55,478 nucleotides of DNA, taken from positions 1-55,478 of the forward strand of contig JBGTNI010000024.1 in assembly GCA_041743105.1 (NCBI GenBank). The letters run 5' to 3'. Numbering within the stretch: position 1 is the first letter of the stretch; each line of letters starts with the position of its first letter. The stretch is from QHCE01 sp041743105. Its GTDB lineage: Bacteria; Actinomycetota; Actinomycetes; Mycobacteriales; QHCE01. The notes under the pieces were generated by a model that was given only the letters and a program-made list of their open reading frames with translations, had not been told where the DNA came from and did not search any database. The position numbers were made by a program, and so were the translations under genes. Of this stretch, positions 31,415 to 39,369 are shown in pieces.

Positions 31415-33040
31415 ATGGATGACAGCTTCCATGTCTACGACACCACGTTGCGCGACGGAGCCCAGCGCGAGGGCATCTCCTACTCCGTCCTCGACAAACT
31501 CGCCGTTGCGAGGCTGCTGGATGAGTTCGGCGTCGGGTTCATCGAAGGTGGCTGGCCTGGCGCCATGCCCAAGGACACCGAGTTCTTTGCCCGCGCCCGC
31601 GATGAGCTTAAGTTTCGTCACGCGGAGCTGGTAGCGTTCGGTTCCACCCGTCGGCCCAGCACAGATGTATCGCAGGATCCGCAGGTAGCAGCGCTGCTGG
31701 AATCGGGCGCCCCTGTCGTCACCGTTGTCGCGAAATCCGACGTACGGCATGTCGAACAGGCACTGCGCACCACGCGGGAAGAAAACCTTGCAATGGTGGC
31801 TGACACCGTGGCCTACCTCGTGAGTCATGGTCGACGGGTGTTTGTCGACTGCGAGCATTTCTTCGACGGCTACCGCGCCGACTCCGACTACGGGATCGCA
31901 GTATTGGAAGTTGCCGCCGCAGCCGGTGCCGATGTCGGCGTGCTGTGTGACACCAACGGTGGCACGTTGCCCATGCAGCTAGGCCGCATCGTGACCGAGG
32001 TAACCGCGCGCATCCGGCTACGCATCGGTATCCACTGCCAGGACGACACCGCCTGCGCCGTCGCCAACACCCTGACAGCAGTGGAGGCCGGTGTCACCCA
32101 CGTGCAGTGCACCGCCAACGGCTACGGTGAACGTACCGGCAACGCCGACCTCTTCGCTGTAGTGGCTGGGTTGGAGCAGAAACTGCAACGAAAAGTACTT
32201 CCTCCGGGATGTCTGGAGGGGATGGTGCGTGTGTCGGATGCCATCGCCGAGATCGCCAACATCCGCCCGAATAACCATCAGGCGTATGTTGGGACGAGCG
32301 CGTTTGCCCACAAGGCGGGCCTGCACGCCAGCGCGATTAAGGTCAGCCCGCAGCTCTATAACCACATGGAGCCCGCGGCTGTCGGCAATGACATGCGCAT
32401 CCTTGTCACGGAGATGGCCGGTCGGGCGTCGGTTGAGCTCAAGAGTCGCGAGCTTGGCCTTGATCTGACCGGCCATCCCGAGGTAGTAGCTGCACTGGTC
32501 GAGACTGTGAAGGCCAAGGAAGCGCAGGGCTGGTCGTACGAGGCAGCTGATGCCTCCTTTGAGCTCCTCGTGCGTGAACAGCTCGACTCCGTGTCCGGTA
32601 ACGCCACACCTATGCCGTTCACGCTGGAGTCCTACCGTGTGTTGGTGGAACACCGTGTCGACGGCGAAGTGGCAAGCGAAGCGACCGTGAAGATGCAGGT
32701 CGCGGGTGAGCGTGTAATCGCCACGGCCGAAGGAAATGGTCCGGTCAACGCCCTCGACCACGCGCTGCGTAAGGCTCTAGTCGGCCAGTTCCCGAAGCTT
32801 TCGCTTCTGGACCTGGCCGACTACAAGGTGCGCATCCTGGAAGGGAAGAACGGCACCGATGCCGTCACCCGGGTGCTCATCGATACCAGCAATGGACAAC
32901 GAGACTGGACCACGGTGGGTGTACACGACAATGTAATCGAGGCGTCCTGGCGAGCCCTGCTGGATTCCCTGATCTACGGTCTGCTGCCGCGACCCGCAGA
33001 CAGTGCGCAAGCGCCGGCCGGGCGGGCGACCACGATTTAG
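31415..33040 (+). CDS. cimA: (R)-citramalate synthase
   Basis: A 541-residue member of the DRE-TIM metallolyase family. It matches the CimA type that condenses pyruvate with acetyl-CoA to citramalate, opening a threonine-independent route to 2-oxobutyrate and isoleucine. The active-site DTTLRDGAQREGISY opens the barrel, followed by VGFIEGGWPGAMPKD, the metal site HCQDDTACAVANTLTAVEAG, and NGYGERTGNADL. The C-terminal regulatory domain (about 400-530) has the fold of LeuA allosteric domains and would bind isoleucine. The frame is open to 31352; the ATG at 31415 follows ACAGGAAGG. An atypical LeuA is the alternative, but EGGWPGAMPKD favours CimA. Confidence 0.93.
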   Translation: MDDSFHVYDTTLRDGAQREGISYSVLDKLAVARLLDEFGVGFIEGGWPGAMPKDTEFFARARDELKFRHAELVAFGSTRRPSTDVSQDPQVAALLESGAPVVTVVAKSDVRHVEQALRTTREENLAMVADTVAYLVSHGRRVFVDCEHFFDGYRADSDYGIAVLEVAAAAGADVGVLCDTNGGTLPMQLGRIVTEVTARIRLRIGIHCQDDTACAVANTLTAVEAGVTHVQCTANGYGERTGNADLFAVVAGLEQKLQRKVLPPGCLEGMVRVSDAIAEIANIRPNNHQAYVGTSAFAHKAGLHASAIKVSPQLYNHMEPAAVGNDMRILVTEMAGRASVELKSRELGLDLTGHPEVVAALVETVKAKEAQGWSYEAADASFELLVREQLDSVSGNATPMPFTLESYRVLVEHRVDGEVASEATVKMQVAGERVIATAEGNGPVNALDHALRKALVGQFPKLSLLDLADYKVRILEGKNGTDAVTRVLIDTSNGQRDWTTVGVHDNVIEASWRALLDSLIYGLLPRPADSAQAPAGRATTI

Positions 33041-33083
33041 GTCGGGTAAAGTTGCCACCGGTGACAGAGCCGTCACCGGTCCA

Positions 33084-33155
33084 TGGGGTATGGGGTAATT
33101 GGCAGCCCGACGGTTTCTGGTTCCGTTAGTCTAGGTTCGAGTCCTGGTACCCCAG
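33084..33155 (+). tRNA. tRNA-Gln (CTG anticodon)
   Basis: A 72-nt cloverleaf. The acceptor arms TGGGGTA and TACCCCA pair, the TPsiC arm contains GGTTCGAGTCC, and the anticodon CTG is at 33117-33119. CCA is not encoded. One T-T mismatch closes the anticodon stem. Confidence 0.93.
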
Positions 33156-33196
33156 CTGCATGAACATCGCGGTGGCACAGTTGCCGCGATGCGCTC

Positions 33197-33269
33197 GGCC
33201 CCGTCGTCTAGAGGCCTAGGACGTCGCCCTCTCAAGGCGGTAACGCCGGTTCGAATCCGGTCGGGGCTA
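33197..33269 (+). tRNA. tRNA-Glu (CTC anticodon)
   Basis: A 73-nt cloverleaf. The acceptor GGCCCCG pairs with CGGGGCT (first pair G-T), the D arm is GTCTAGAGGCCTAGGAC, the anticodon CTC is at 33231-33233, and the T arm is GCCGGTTCGAATCCGGT. CCA is not encoded. It lies 41 bp after tRNA-Gln, as a Gln-Glu pair. Confidence 0.95.
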
Positions 33270-33276
33270 CTAAGCT

Positions 33277-33307
33277 AAGGCGACAACTTGTGCAATCTTG
33301 TCGCCTT
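33277..33307 (+). terminator. tRNA operon hairpin terminator
   Basis: AAGGCGACA (33277-33285) pairs perfectly with TGTCGCCTT (33299-33307). It lies just after tRNA-Glu. No U-run follows immediately. Confidence 0.55.
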
Positions 33308-33656
33308 GAGCGGTGTTTGGGTAGATCTTTCTCGGGCGAGACGTCATAAGTTGTCACCGTTTATTAAAATAAATTGTCGCTTTTTTTACCCACACCGGTC
33401 GGTTTCTATCTTTCTATTATTTGTACTGCAAGCGTTGACCACCCTGTTTCCGCAGCTCAACTGTTCCATTGGGGCGTGCGGCGCGGCCAGTCGCGATGGT
33501 GTAGCGTGGCGACGAACCGCCGGATCATCGGCTACGACACGCCGCATCACTACGGGGTAGTCGGGTCGACGTGATTTGGTTTATCCTGCAACTCCCGGCG
33601 AGTATTACCGTCGTTGTGGGCTCGTAACTCTTTTCCCCATATATATGAGGTAAGTC
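33308..33656 (+). other. AT-rich intergenic region with no supported gene
   Basis: From about 33355 to 33425 the sequence is strikingly AT-rich compared with the window (TTTATTAAAATAAATTG, a T7 run, TTTCTATCTTTCTATTATTTG). Two short frames here (33288-33560, 33374-33574) overlap one another and have no ribosome binding site. It probably holds the promoter and leader of the chaplin-like gene. It lies directly 3' of a tRNA gene, a common site for integrated elements, but no integrase or tRNA-end repeat is seen. Confidence 0.4.
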
Positions 33657-34067
33657 ATGAAAAAATTCGTAGCAACCGCGGTGCTCGCGGTCGCAATCTC
33701 TGCTGTGGCCGCCGCGCCGGCGTTCGCAGACGACCTGACCTCCAATGAGAACCTTGGATTGGTCAATGCCAACCAGCTAGGCGTAGGCAACATCGGAATT
33801 CCCATCAACATTAGTTGTAAATCTGTCACCCTCGTCGGCAATGCCACTGCCGATGACTGCAAGGGCGAGGCCGTCACGGTCAACAACCCGCAGCCGGAGG
33901 CCCCGGAGAAGCCGGCCAAGGTTGAGTCTGTTAAGGAAGGGTCTCTCCCCGTCACCGGTGTCTCCACCGGCATCATCGCCGGTACCGCCGCGCTGATGGT
34001 TGTCGGCGGTGTCTTCGCCGTGCGGGTTGCTCGTCGTCGTGGTGCTCACGCTGCTTCTGCCGCGTAA
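33657..34067 (+). CDS. Chaplin-like secreted protein with LPVTG sorting signal
   Basis: A 136-residue wall-anchored protein. A Sec signal peptide covers residues 1-24 (cleavage after AFA). Residues 34-72 are hydrophobic with regular Asn/Gly/Val alternation (NLGLVNANQLGVGNIGIPIN, then ISCKSVTLVGNATADDCKG) and two cysteines, Cys54 and Cys68. This resembles the chaplin (DUF320) domain of streptomycete aerial-hyphae surface proteins. A Pro/Glu/Lys linker follows, then LPVTG at 97-101, a transmembrane helix and RRR, a sortase signal. Unlike classical long chaplins it carries a single such domain. The start ATG is at 33657, with GAGGTAAG upstream. A terminator follows. Confidence 0.78.
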   Translation: MKKFVATAVLAVAISAVAAAPAFADDLTSNENLGLVNANQLGVGNIGIPINISCKSVTLVGNATADDCKGEAVTVNNPQPEAPEKPAKVESVKEGSLPVTGVSTGIIAGTAALMVVGGVFAVRVARRRGAHAASAA

Positions 34068-34099
34068 CTCCATTGCGTCGCATAACCACGTAGTACACA

Positions 34100-34131
34100 T
34101 TGAGGCCGGACCCATATGGGTCCGGCCTCAA
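34100..34131. terminator. Bidirectional terminator
   Basis: A perfect 32-bp palindrome (16-bp arms, beginning TTGAGGCCGGACCCAT) between the convergent chaplin-like gene and the IclR gene. The weak T-stretch after it (GGTTGTTT) suits the + strand transcript. Confidence 0.8.
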
Positions 34132-34138
34132 TGGTTGT

Positions 34139-34852
34139 TTAGGTATCGGGCGCGCCTATGTGACTGAGCGCAGCTGCGGCGCGCAGTACAGCCGGTGCGT
34201 ACTTCTCGTCGGGCTTGCGCCCCAGCCGTTGGATTGGCCCCGAGATACTCACCGCCGCAATAACACGGTTGTGCCTGTTCCAGACCGGCGCCGAGACCGA
34301 TGCCACGCCCGGTTCGCGCTCGGCCACGCTGGATGCCCAGCCCTTGTGACGTACCTCTGCCAGCGACCGTGCCGAGAATTGCGCCCGGATGAGTGTCTCG
34401 GCCGCGAGGGCAGGCGGTTCCCATGCGAGTAGGACGTGCGCCCCCGAGCCTGCCGTAAGCGGGAGGATCGAACCCAGTGGAATTGTGTCGCGTAGGCCGC
34501 TGGCTCGCTCGGCTACGGCGACACAAACCCGCCCCTGGTTGCGTCGCAGGTACAGCTGGGCGCTTTCACCCGTGGTGTCGCGTAGCTCCACCAGCACCGG
34601 GCGCGCCATCGAAATCAACAAGTCCGGTGTGGCGTCGGCGTACTGGGATAGTCGTGGACCGGGGCGCCACTGGCCTGTCTGGTCCCGCATGAGCAGACCG
34701 TGTGTTTCCAATGCCTGTGCGAGGCGGTGCGCTGTTGCCCGTGGTAGCCCGGTGTGGCTGACCAGATCGGCCAAACTTGTGCCGCTAACACTGGCATCCA
34801 GAATGGCCACCGCTTTGTCGAGCACACCGACACCGCTGCTAAGATTTCCCAT
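34139..34852 (-). CDS. ndgR: IclR-family regulator, NdgR/LtbR type
   Basis: A 237-residue IclR-type regulator. The N-terminal winged helix (residues 9-65) reads SSGVGVLDKAVAILDASV...SLADLVSHTGLPRATAHRLAQALE. The C-terminal effector domain has RPVLVELRDTTGESAQLYLRRNQGRVCVA, LPLTAGSGAHVLLAW and VSAPVWNRHNRVIAAVSISGP. It is divergent from leuCD, the arrangement of LtbR in corynebacteria and NdgR in Streptomyces, which control leuCD and other amino-acid genes. The ATG at 34852 has no ribosome binding site but lies 6 bp after a -10-like TAGTTT, suggesting a leaderless mRNA. Confidence 0.9.
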   Translation of the reverse strand: MGNLSSGVGVLDKAVAILDASVSGTSLADLVSHTGLPRATAHRLAQALETHGLLMRDQTGQWRPGPRLSQYADATPDLLISMARPVLVELRDTTGESAQLYLRRNQGRVCVAVAERASGLRDTIPLGSILPLTAGSGAHVLLAWEPPALAAETLIRAQFSARSLAEVRHKGWASSVAEREPGVASVSAPVWNRHNRVIAAVSISGPIQRLGRKPDEKYAPAVLRAAAALSHIGAPDT

Positions 34853-34858
34853 AGAGCG

Positions 34859-34885
34859 AAACTACCATCTCACATATTGAGCCAA
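34859..34885 (-). promoter_or_regulatory. Putative ndgR promoter with overlapping operator
   Basis: Read on the - strand: TTGGCT (34885-34880), a 15-bp spacer, then TAGTTT (34864-34859), and then 6 bp to the ATG. The spacer contains CTCA-CATAT-TGAG (34869-34881), a small inverted repeat that could be the autoregulatory site. No leuC promoter was resolved in the remaining 110 bp. Confidence 0.35.
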
Positions 34886-34994
34886 TGAGTACTGCGCTCG
34901 GGTCCCGCTTCCACCATGTGGGCCAGCTGCGACGCTCTAGCAGTCTGCCCGTGGGCCTGGCGAGTAACAAGTAGGACGTTGGAGGCCCGCGATC

Positions 34995-36410
34995 ATGGGT
35001 CAGACCCTTGCCGAGAAGCTATGGCAAGCACATGTAGTGCGCTCCGCCCCTGGCGAGCCCGATGTGCTTTACATCGACCTGCATCTGGTGCATGAGGTCA
35101 CCAGTCCTCAAGCATTTGACGGTCTCCGAGCCGCTGGCCGCAGTGTACGGCGACCAGACCTCACTGTGGCGACCGAAGATCACAATGTGCCCACGTTTGA
35201 CATTGATCGGCCGATCGCCGACCCAGTCTCTAGGACGCAAGTTGAGACGTTGCGGAGAAACTGTGCCGAGTTCGGTATCCGGCTACACTCGCTGGGCGAC
35301 GACGATCAGGGCATCGTGCACGTCATCGGTCCTCAGTTGGGTCTGACACAGCCGGGCATGACAGTCGTTTGCGGCGACAGTCACACCGCAACGCATGGCG
35401 CCTTCGGCGCACTGGCCTTCGGTATCGGAACCAGCGAGGTCGAGCATGTGCTCGCCACCCAGGCGTTACCGTTACAACCGTTCAAGAGCATGGCGGTGAA
35501 TGTAGGTGGCCGGTTGTCCGACGATGTCACCGCAAAGGACTTGATCCTCGCGCTCATCTCCCAGATCGGTACCGCTGGTGGGCAGGGTTATGTCATCGAA
35601 TATCGCGGCGAGGCTATCGAGGCGCTGTCGATGGAGAGCCGGATGACCGTCTGCAACATGTCCATCGAAGCTGGCGCCAGGGCTGGGATGATCGCGCCCG
35701 ATGAGACCACCTTTTCGTACGTGCGAGGCCGGCAGTACGCGCCGAGCGGCCAGGACTGGCAACGAGCGCTCGCCTACTGGCGCACACTTCGTACCGATGA
35801 CGACGCTGTCTTCGACCAGGAAGTACACATCGATGCATCGTTAATCACCCCCTTCGTGACCTGGGGTACCAACCCTGGCCAAGGTGCTCCGCTTTCGGAG
35901 TCGGTACCCGATCCTGCGCTGATGACCGATCCACAGGAGCGAGCCGCCGCCCAGGGTGCTCTGGAATACATGGATCTCAAACCGGGTGTCGCGCTACGTG
36001 ACATCGCTGTGGACACGGTCTTCGTGGGCTCGTGCACCAACGGTCGGATCGAAGATCTGCGGCTCGCCGCCGAGGTGATCCGGGGCCGCAAGGTGGCCGA
36101 CAACGTGCGCATGTTGGTGGTTCCCGGTTCGGTGCGCGTGCGATTGCAGGCTGAAGCTGAGGGGCTGCACGAGGTGTTCACCGAGGCCGGAGCGCAATGG
36201 CGTGGTGCGGGATGTTCGATGTGTTTGGGCATGAACCCCGACACGTTGTCTCCGGGTGAGCGCAGTGCGTCTACCTCAAACCGGAACTTTGAGGGCCGAC
36301 AAGGTGTGGGGGGTCGTACCCACCTGGTTTCACCGGCCGTCGCCGCAGCCACCGCCGTCGTAGGCCGCTTGGCCGCCCCGGCTGACTTGCCGGTCGCTGC
36401 CGCATTTTAG
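34995..36410 (+). CDS. leuC: 3-isopropylmalate dehydratase large subunit
   Basis: A 471-residue aconitase-type subunit that, with LeuD, isomerises 2- to 3-isopropylmalate. The iron-sulfur cysteines are in VFVGSCTNGR and GAGCSMCLGMN. Others include HEVTSPQAFDGLR, CGDSHTATHGAFGALAFGIGTSEVEHVLATQ and SMEARMT-like SMESRMTVCNMSIEAGARAG. The ATG at 34995 follows a GGAGG at 34981. It is 31 bp ahead of leuD. Expression is likely set by the divergent IclR regulator. Confidence 0.96.
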   Translation: MGQTLAEKLWQAHVVRSAPGEPDVLYIDLHLVHEVTSPQAFDGLRAAGRSVRRPDLTVATEDHNVPTFDIDRPIADPVSRTQVETLRRNCAEFGIRLHSLGDDDQGIVHVIGPQLGLTQPGMTVVCGDSHTATHGAFGALAFGIGTSEVEHVLATQALPLQPFKSMAVNVGGRLSDDVTAKDLILALISQIGTAGGQGYVIEYRGEAIEALSMESRMTVCNMSIEAGARAGMIAPDETTFSYVRGRQYAPSGQDWQRALAYWRTLRTDDDAVFDQEVHIDASLITPFVTWGTNPGQGAPLSESVPDPALMTDPQERAAAQGALEYMDLKPGVALRDIAVDTVFVGSCTNGRIEDLRLAAEVIRGRKVADNVRMLVVPGSVRVRLQAEAEGLHEVFTEAGAQWRGAGCSMCLGMNPDTLSPGERSASTSNRNFEGRQGVGGRTHLVSPAVAAATAVVGRLAAPADLPVAAAF

Positions 36411-36441
36411 GTATTAGAGGGGATGATCTAAGGAGTAAACA

Positions 36442-37038
36442 ATGCAGAGTTTTATCGAGCACACTGGCCGGGCGGTTCCGCTTCGCCGAAGCAATGTGGA
36501 TACTGATCAGATCATTCCCTCGGCTTACCTCAAGAGAGTAAGTCGTACCGGATTTGGTGACGGGTTATTCTCCGCGTGGCGTTCGGATTCCGATTTCGTA
36601 CTGAATAAACCGGAATTTTCTGGCGCGACGGTTTTAATTGCGGGACCAGAATTCGGGACCGGATCTTCGCGAGAACATGCCGTATGGGCGTTGCAAGACT
36701 ACGGTTTTCGGGTAATCATCTCTCCGAGGTTTGCCGATATATTCCGTGGGAATGCACTCAAGAGTGGCTTGCTCCCCGTCACGCTTTCGTTCGATCAGGT
36801 GACAGAGCTCTTTGAGCTTGTCGAGCGCGATCCAACTACGGCGATCACTGTGGATCTGGTGGCACGAGAGATTCGAGCCGCCGGCGTGCGCTGGGCCTTC
36901 GAGCTTGACGATTACACGCGTTGGCGCCTGATGGAAGGCCTAGATGACATCGGTCTGACGCTGCGCCACGCCGAAGCCATTGAGGAATTTGAGCAGGCTC
37001 GCCCGGGCTGGATGCCCCGCACGGTGGGCGTTGCGTGA
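36442..37038 (+). CDS. leuD: 3-isopropylmalate dehydratase small subunit
   Basis: A 198-residue swivelling-domain subunit. Marks are GRAVPLRRSNVDTDQIIPSAYLKRV, the substrate loop GPEFGTGSSREHAVWALQDYGFRVIISPRFADIFRGNALKSGLLPV, and the C-terminal DDIGLTL. AAGGAG precedes the ATG at 36442. It is complete and co-transcribed with leuC. Confidence 0.96.
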   Translation: MQSFIEHTGRAVPLRRSNVDTDQIIPSAYLKRVSRTGFGDGLFSAWRSDSDFVLNKPEFSGATVLIAGPEFGTGSSREHAVWALQDYGFRVIISPRFADIFRGNALKSGLLPVTLSFDQVTELFELVERDPTTAITVDLVAREIRAAGVRWAFELDDYTRWRLMEGLDDIGLTLRHAEAIEEFEQARPGWMPRTVGVA

Positions 37039-37080
37039 TGTCGTTCATCATGCGTCCCAGTTAGAGGTTATTGACTTTAT

Positions 37081-37103
37081 CCTTATCGTATAAGGGTTTT
37101 CTT
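37081..37103 (+). terminator. Hairpin after leuD
   Basis: CCTTAT and ATAAGG (arms 37081-37086 and 37090-37095) form a 6-bp stem with a 3-nt loop, followed by GTTTTCTT. It could be a weak terminator for leuCD or an operator ahead of HU. The rest of 37039-37277 shows nothing else. Confidence 0.4.
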
Positions 37104-37277
37104 GCGGCCTATCCAGTGACGCACTGTTCGGGTTATCTCGAGGGCGGCTAGGCATTGGCTATCAGAGGGGCATTGTGGTGCGTGTCAAGGGAATTTCGGT
37201 ATTTGTCAGCGGTCGCAAACACCTTTACGGTTCGCCTTGAGGGGGTAACGGGTCAACGTATCCTCAAGGAGGGAATC

Positions 37278-37559
37278 GTGAACAAGGCCGAGCTCGCCGG
37301 GGCGGTAGCCGGGCGCCTAGGCGTTAGCCGTAAAGATGCCACCGCCGCGGTGGATGCAGTATTCGAAGAGATCTCTGCTGCGGTTGCTAAGGGTGAGAAA
37401 GTGTCGCTGACCGGGTTTGGCGTGTTCGATAAAAAAGAACGCCAAGCGCGTATGGCACGCAATCCTCGCACTGGCGAATCAGTCAGGGTCGAAAAAAGCT
37501 CCGCACCAGCATTCAGGGCAGGTCAGGCTTTTAAAGACGTGGTCGCCGGTCGGGCATAA
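37278..37559 (+). CDS. hup: HU-family DNA-binding protein
   Basis: A 93-residue HU/IHF-type nucleoid protein: VNKAELAGAVAGRLGVSRKDATAAVDAVFEEISAAVAKGEKVSLTGFGVF, then the DNA-embracing arm region ARMARNPRTGESVRVEKSSAPAFRAGQAFKDVV. The GTG at 37278 follows AAGGAGGG. The frame is open back to 37155, but that part has no HU homology. It lacks the Lys/Ala-rich tail of mycobacterial/streptomycete HupS-type proteins, so it is the short form. A strong terminator follows. Confidence 0.95.
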   Translation: MNKAELAGAVAGRLGVSRKDATAAVDAVFEEISAAVAKGEKVSLTGFGVFDKKERQARMARNPRTGESVRVEKSSAPAFRAGQAFKDVVAGRA

Positions 37560-37579
37560 CCAATATCTAAGCTGTACTA

Positions 37580-37615
37580 CTGGCCACCCCACTCAGCGTG
37601 GGGTGGCCAGTTTTT
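37580..37615 (+). terminator. Terminator of HU gene
   Basis: A 13-bp perfect stem (37580-37592 with 37598-37610) with a 5-nt loop, followed by TTTTT. It lies 20 bp after the stop. Confidence 0.9.
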
Positions 37616-37692
37616 GTTACGGAACTTCTCACACATATTCTAGCTGGACATTTAGTATTAAATGGGCATTAACTATGCGGTGCATGCGGGGA

Positions 37693-37950
37693 TCATTGTT
37701 GGCTATCGAGAGGCAATGTGATCAATGTGAGGTAAACGATGCCGCCATGGGCATCGGGAAGCCAGTGCACTCGCTGCCCTGGGCGCAGCAGGCGGAGCTG
37801 CCCGTCCAGAGCCTCGGCGCCGAAGGCGTGTGACTGCCCGTTGTCGCGGACCACCGTGCCGTTGCGGCGCTGTGTGTCAAAGCTGGCCACGGTGCCTTGG
37901 TGTCGCTGATCTGACTGACCTTCAAACGATGGGGAGGGCATGAGGCGCAC
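37693..37950 (-). CDS. Small cold-shock-domain-like protein
   Basis: An 85-residue protein. Residues 17-65 (HQGTVASFDTQRRNGTVVRDNGQSHAFGAEALDGQLRLLRPGQRVHW) follow the cold-shock domain pattern 'G.V..Fd...G.i..d.G....f...ai......l..G..V.f', but the aromatic RNP motifs (KGFGFI, VFVHF) are weak. The actinobacterial family of such CspA-like small proteins shows the same reduction. The longest start is 37950; an ATG at 37941 is possible. Nucleic-acid binding is a guess. Confidence 0.65.
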   Translation of the reverse strand: MRLMPSPSFEGQSDQRHQGTVASFDTQRRNGTVVRDNGQSHAFGAEALDGQLRLLRPGQRVHWLPDAHGGIVYLTLITLPLDSQQ

Positions 37951-37989
37951 TGTACTCAGCTATCTCGATTGGGTTCGCTATGTCACCGA

Positions 37990-39129
37990 TTACTGACCCG
38001 CACCCTTTTGTGCTCGCGTTGGCCTTCTGTGGCGGCCTCGGTTGTGGGTGTCGGATCTCGTACCTGACACTGCTTCATGGCCGCATGAGTGACTGCCGCG
38101 CTCACCGTGGGTATCCCTGGTGGACCTGGGTGTCCTAGGCATCAATGGATTATTGAGCGCTCCAGTGTATTCAGTGTCCGTAGGCACAGGCCCATGCAGA
38201 GGCACAGGCTCATGCCGATGCGTCCGCTTTCGTAGCAGAGCTCTCGCCTTGAAGCCCAACCTCACGGCGAGATCGGCCGCAATTGCTCCCAACCCCACCT
38301 GAAATACAGGATCCTGTACAAGCCCGAGTACGTCGCCTCGGGCAGCCAAAGTCTCTGATAGCTTGATGCCGGCAGTGCCCGATCCCGCAGTGATCGGTAA
38401 CAATCTCAGGCTGTGTGCCGCCAAAGCCGCACGCGATTTCGGCTCGGCGGGATTTCGTTCGGCTATCCCAAGAGCGGCCATCGCAGCAACCGCGGGCAGG
38501 GTGGCGGGAAGGGGCGACATCCCGGCTGCGGCCAGCACATTTGCGGGGACAAGTACCGTTGCCAAGCCAGCACTTTGAGCAGCGACAGTACTCCAGCCGG
38601 CAAGCCTCTTTCGGGGATCGGAGGATCCTAGATCCCCGTGGCCGCATTCGTCGTGATCGCCTTCTCCCGCTAGCTGGCCAGGGGGCCTTTCCAGTTGTGA
38701 GGTGACCGCGGTGAAAGCGTCCATGCTGCGCTGCTCGGCTATAGAATGCCCGACTAGACCCAGTAGTGTCGCGCCGCTCACCGCCGCAAGAGTGGTAGCA
38801 GGAGTATCGCTTGCCGCTGCAAGGGCTATGACCGGGATGGTCGCAAACAAGAACTCTTCCGCGCTGCCGACGGTGGCCCGCACTGAATGGGCGACCATAT
38901 CTACCGTCTTGGACGATCCATCCGCAAGTTTCGTCGCCCGCCGGGTAACGATTTCTAACCACGATCTGTGGTACCCCCTAGTAAGGAACCTGGACCTGTG
39001 CCCACCTGACCGCGCCACCTTCTCCTCCTCTGCCGGAGCATCGGAGAAAACGATAACCGTTTTCGATAAACTGGGCGTGGAGATCGGGAAAATGAGCTGT
39101 AGCGCACACGGCTGAGGTGTCGTGGGCAC
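37990..39129 (-). CDS. Unknown multi-pass membrane protein
   Basis: A 379-residue protein, not recognised. Hydrophobic segments are EEFLFATIPVIALAAASD(TPA), LAAVSGATLLGLVGHSIAE, QSAGLATVLVPANVLAAAG(MSP), LPAVAAMAALGIAE and a long final helix GLGAIAADLAVRLGF, with two hydrophilic loops (one His/Glu/Asp rich, EGDHDECGHGD). The last 80 residues are Arg/His/Ser/Thr-rich, low complexity and likely cytosolic. The GTG at 39129 gives a long poorly supported N-terminus (residues 1-70); an internal start is possible. Base composition and bias look accessory. Confidence 0.5.
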   Translation of the reverse strand: MPTTPQPCALQLIFPISTPSLSKTVIVFSDAPAEEEKVARSGGHRSRFLTRGYHRSWLEIVTRRATKLADGSSKTVDMVAHSVRATVGSAEEFLFATIPVIALAAASDTPATTLAAVSGATLLGLVGHSIAEQRSMDAFTAVTSQLERPPGQLAGEGDHDECGHGDLGSSDPRKRLAGWSTVAAQSAGLATVLVPANVLAAAGMSPLPATLPAVAAMAALGIAERNPAEPKSRAALAAHSLRLLPITAGSGTAGIKLSETLAARGDVLGLVQDPVFQVGLGAIAADLAVRLGFKARALLRKRTHRHEPVPLHGPVPTDTEYTGALNNPLMPRTPRSTRDTHGERGSHSCGHEAVSGTRSDTHNRGRHRRPTRAQKGAGQ

Positions 39130-39200
39130 AGATTGTTAGCATCCTCACGAGCGCAGGCGTGCTTTTCGAGGCCTGGCGACGATCAATGAGGGCCCGCTGT

Positions 39201-39237
39201 CCGGGAACGGGTCATCCACAAGGCCACCGAAGCGGAT
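39201..39237 (+). pseudogene. Fragment of a paralogue of the next gene
   Basis: 30 of 37 bases match 39564-39600 within the downstream hypothetical gene (hand count). In frame it encodes RERVIHKATEADTPP against RERVIRKATEMDGHTT. The frame soon hits a stop, and no start precedes it. It is best read as the remnant of a second copy. The surrounding 39130-39369 interval has no intact gene. Confidence 0.55.
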
Positions 39238-39369
39238 ACGCCACCGGTAGATTTTCCGCGACCTCCCGGGTACGAGAGTGCTTCTACCGGCGTAAAGCGC
39301 TAACCTTCGAGTCGCGCAGTATGTGTAATTTTGACTCCATTGTGGAGCTACGCAGCTGTGTCGGCGAGG

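Noticed and set aside
33288..33574. Two overlapping short frames in the AT-rich block
   Set aside because: They are in different frames, have no ribosome binding sites and no recognisable features.
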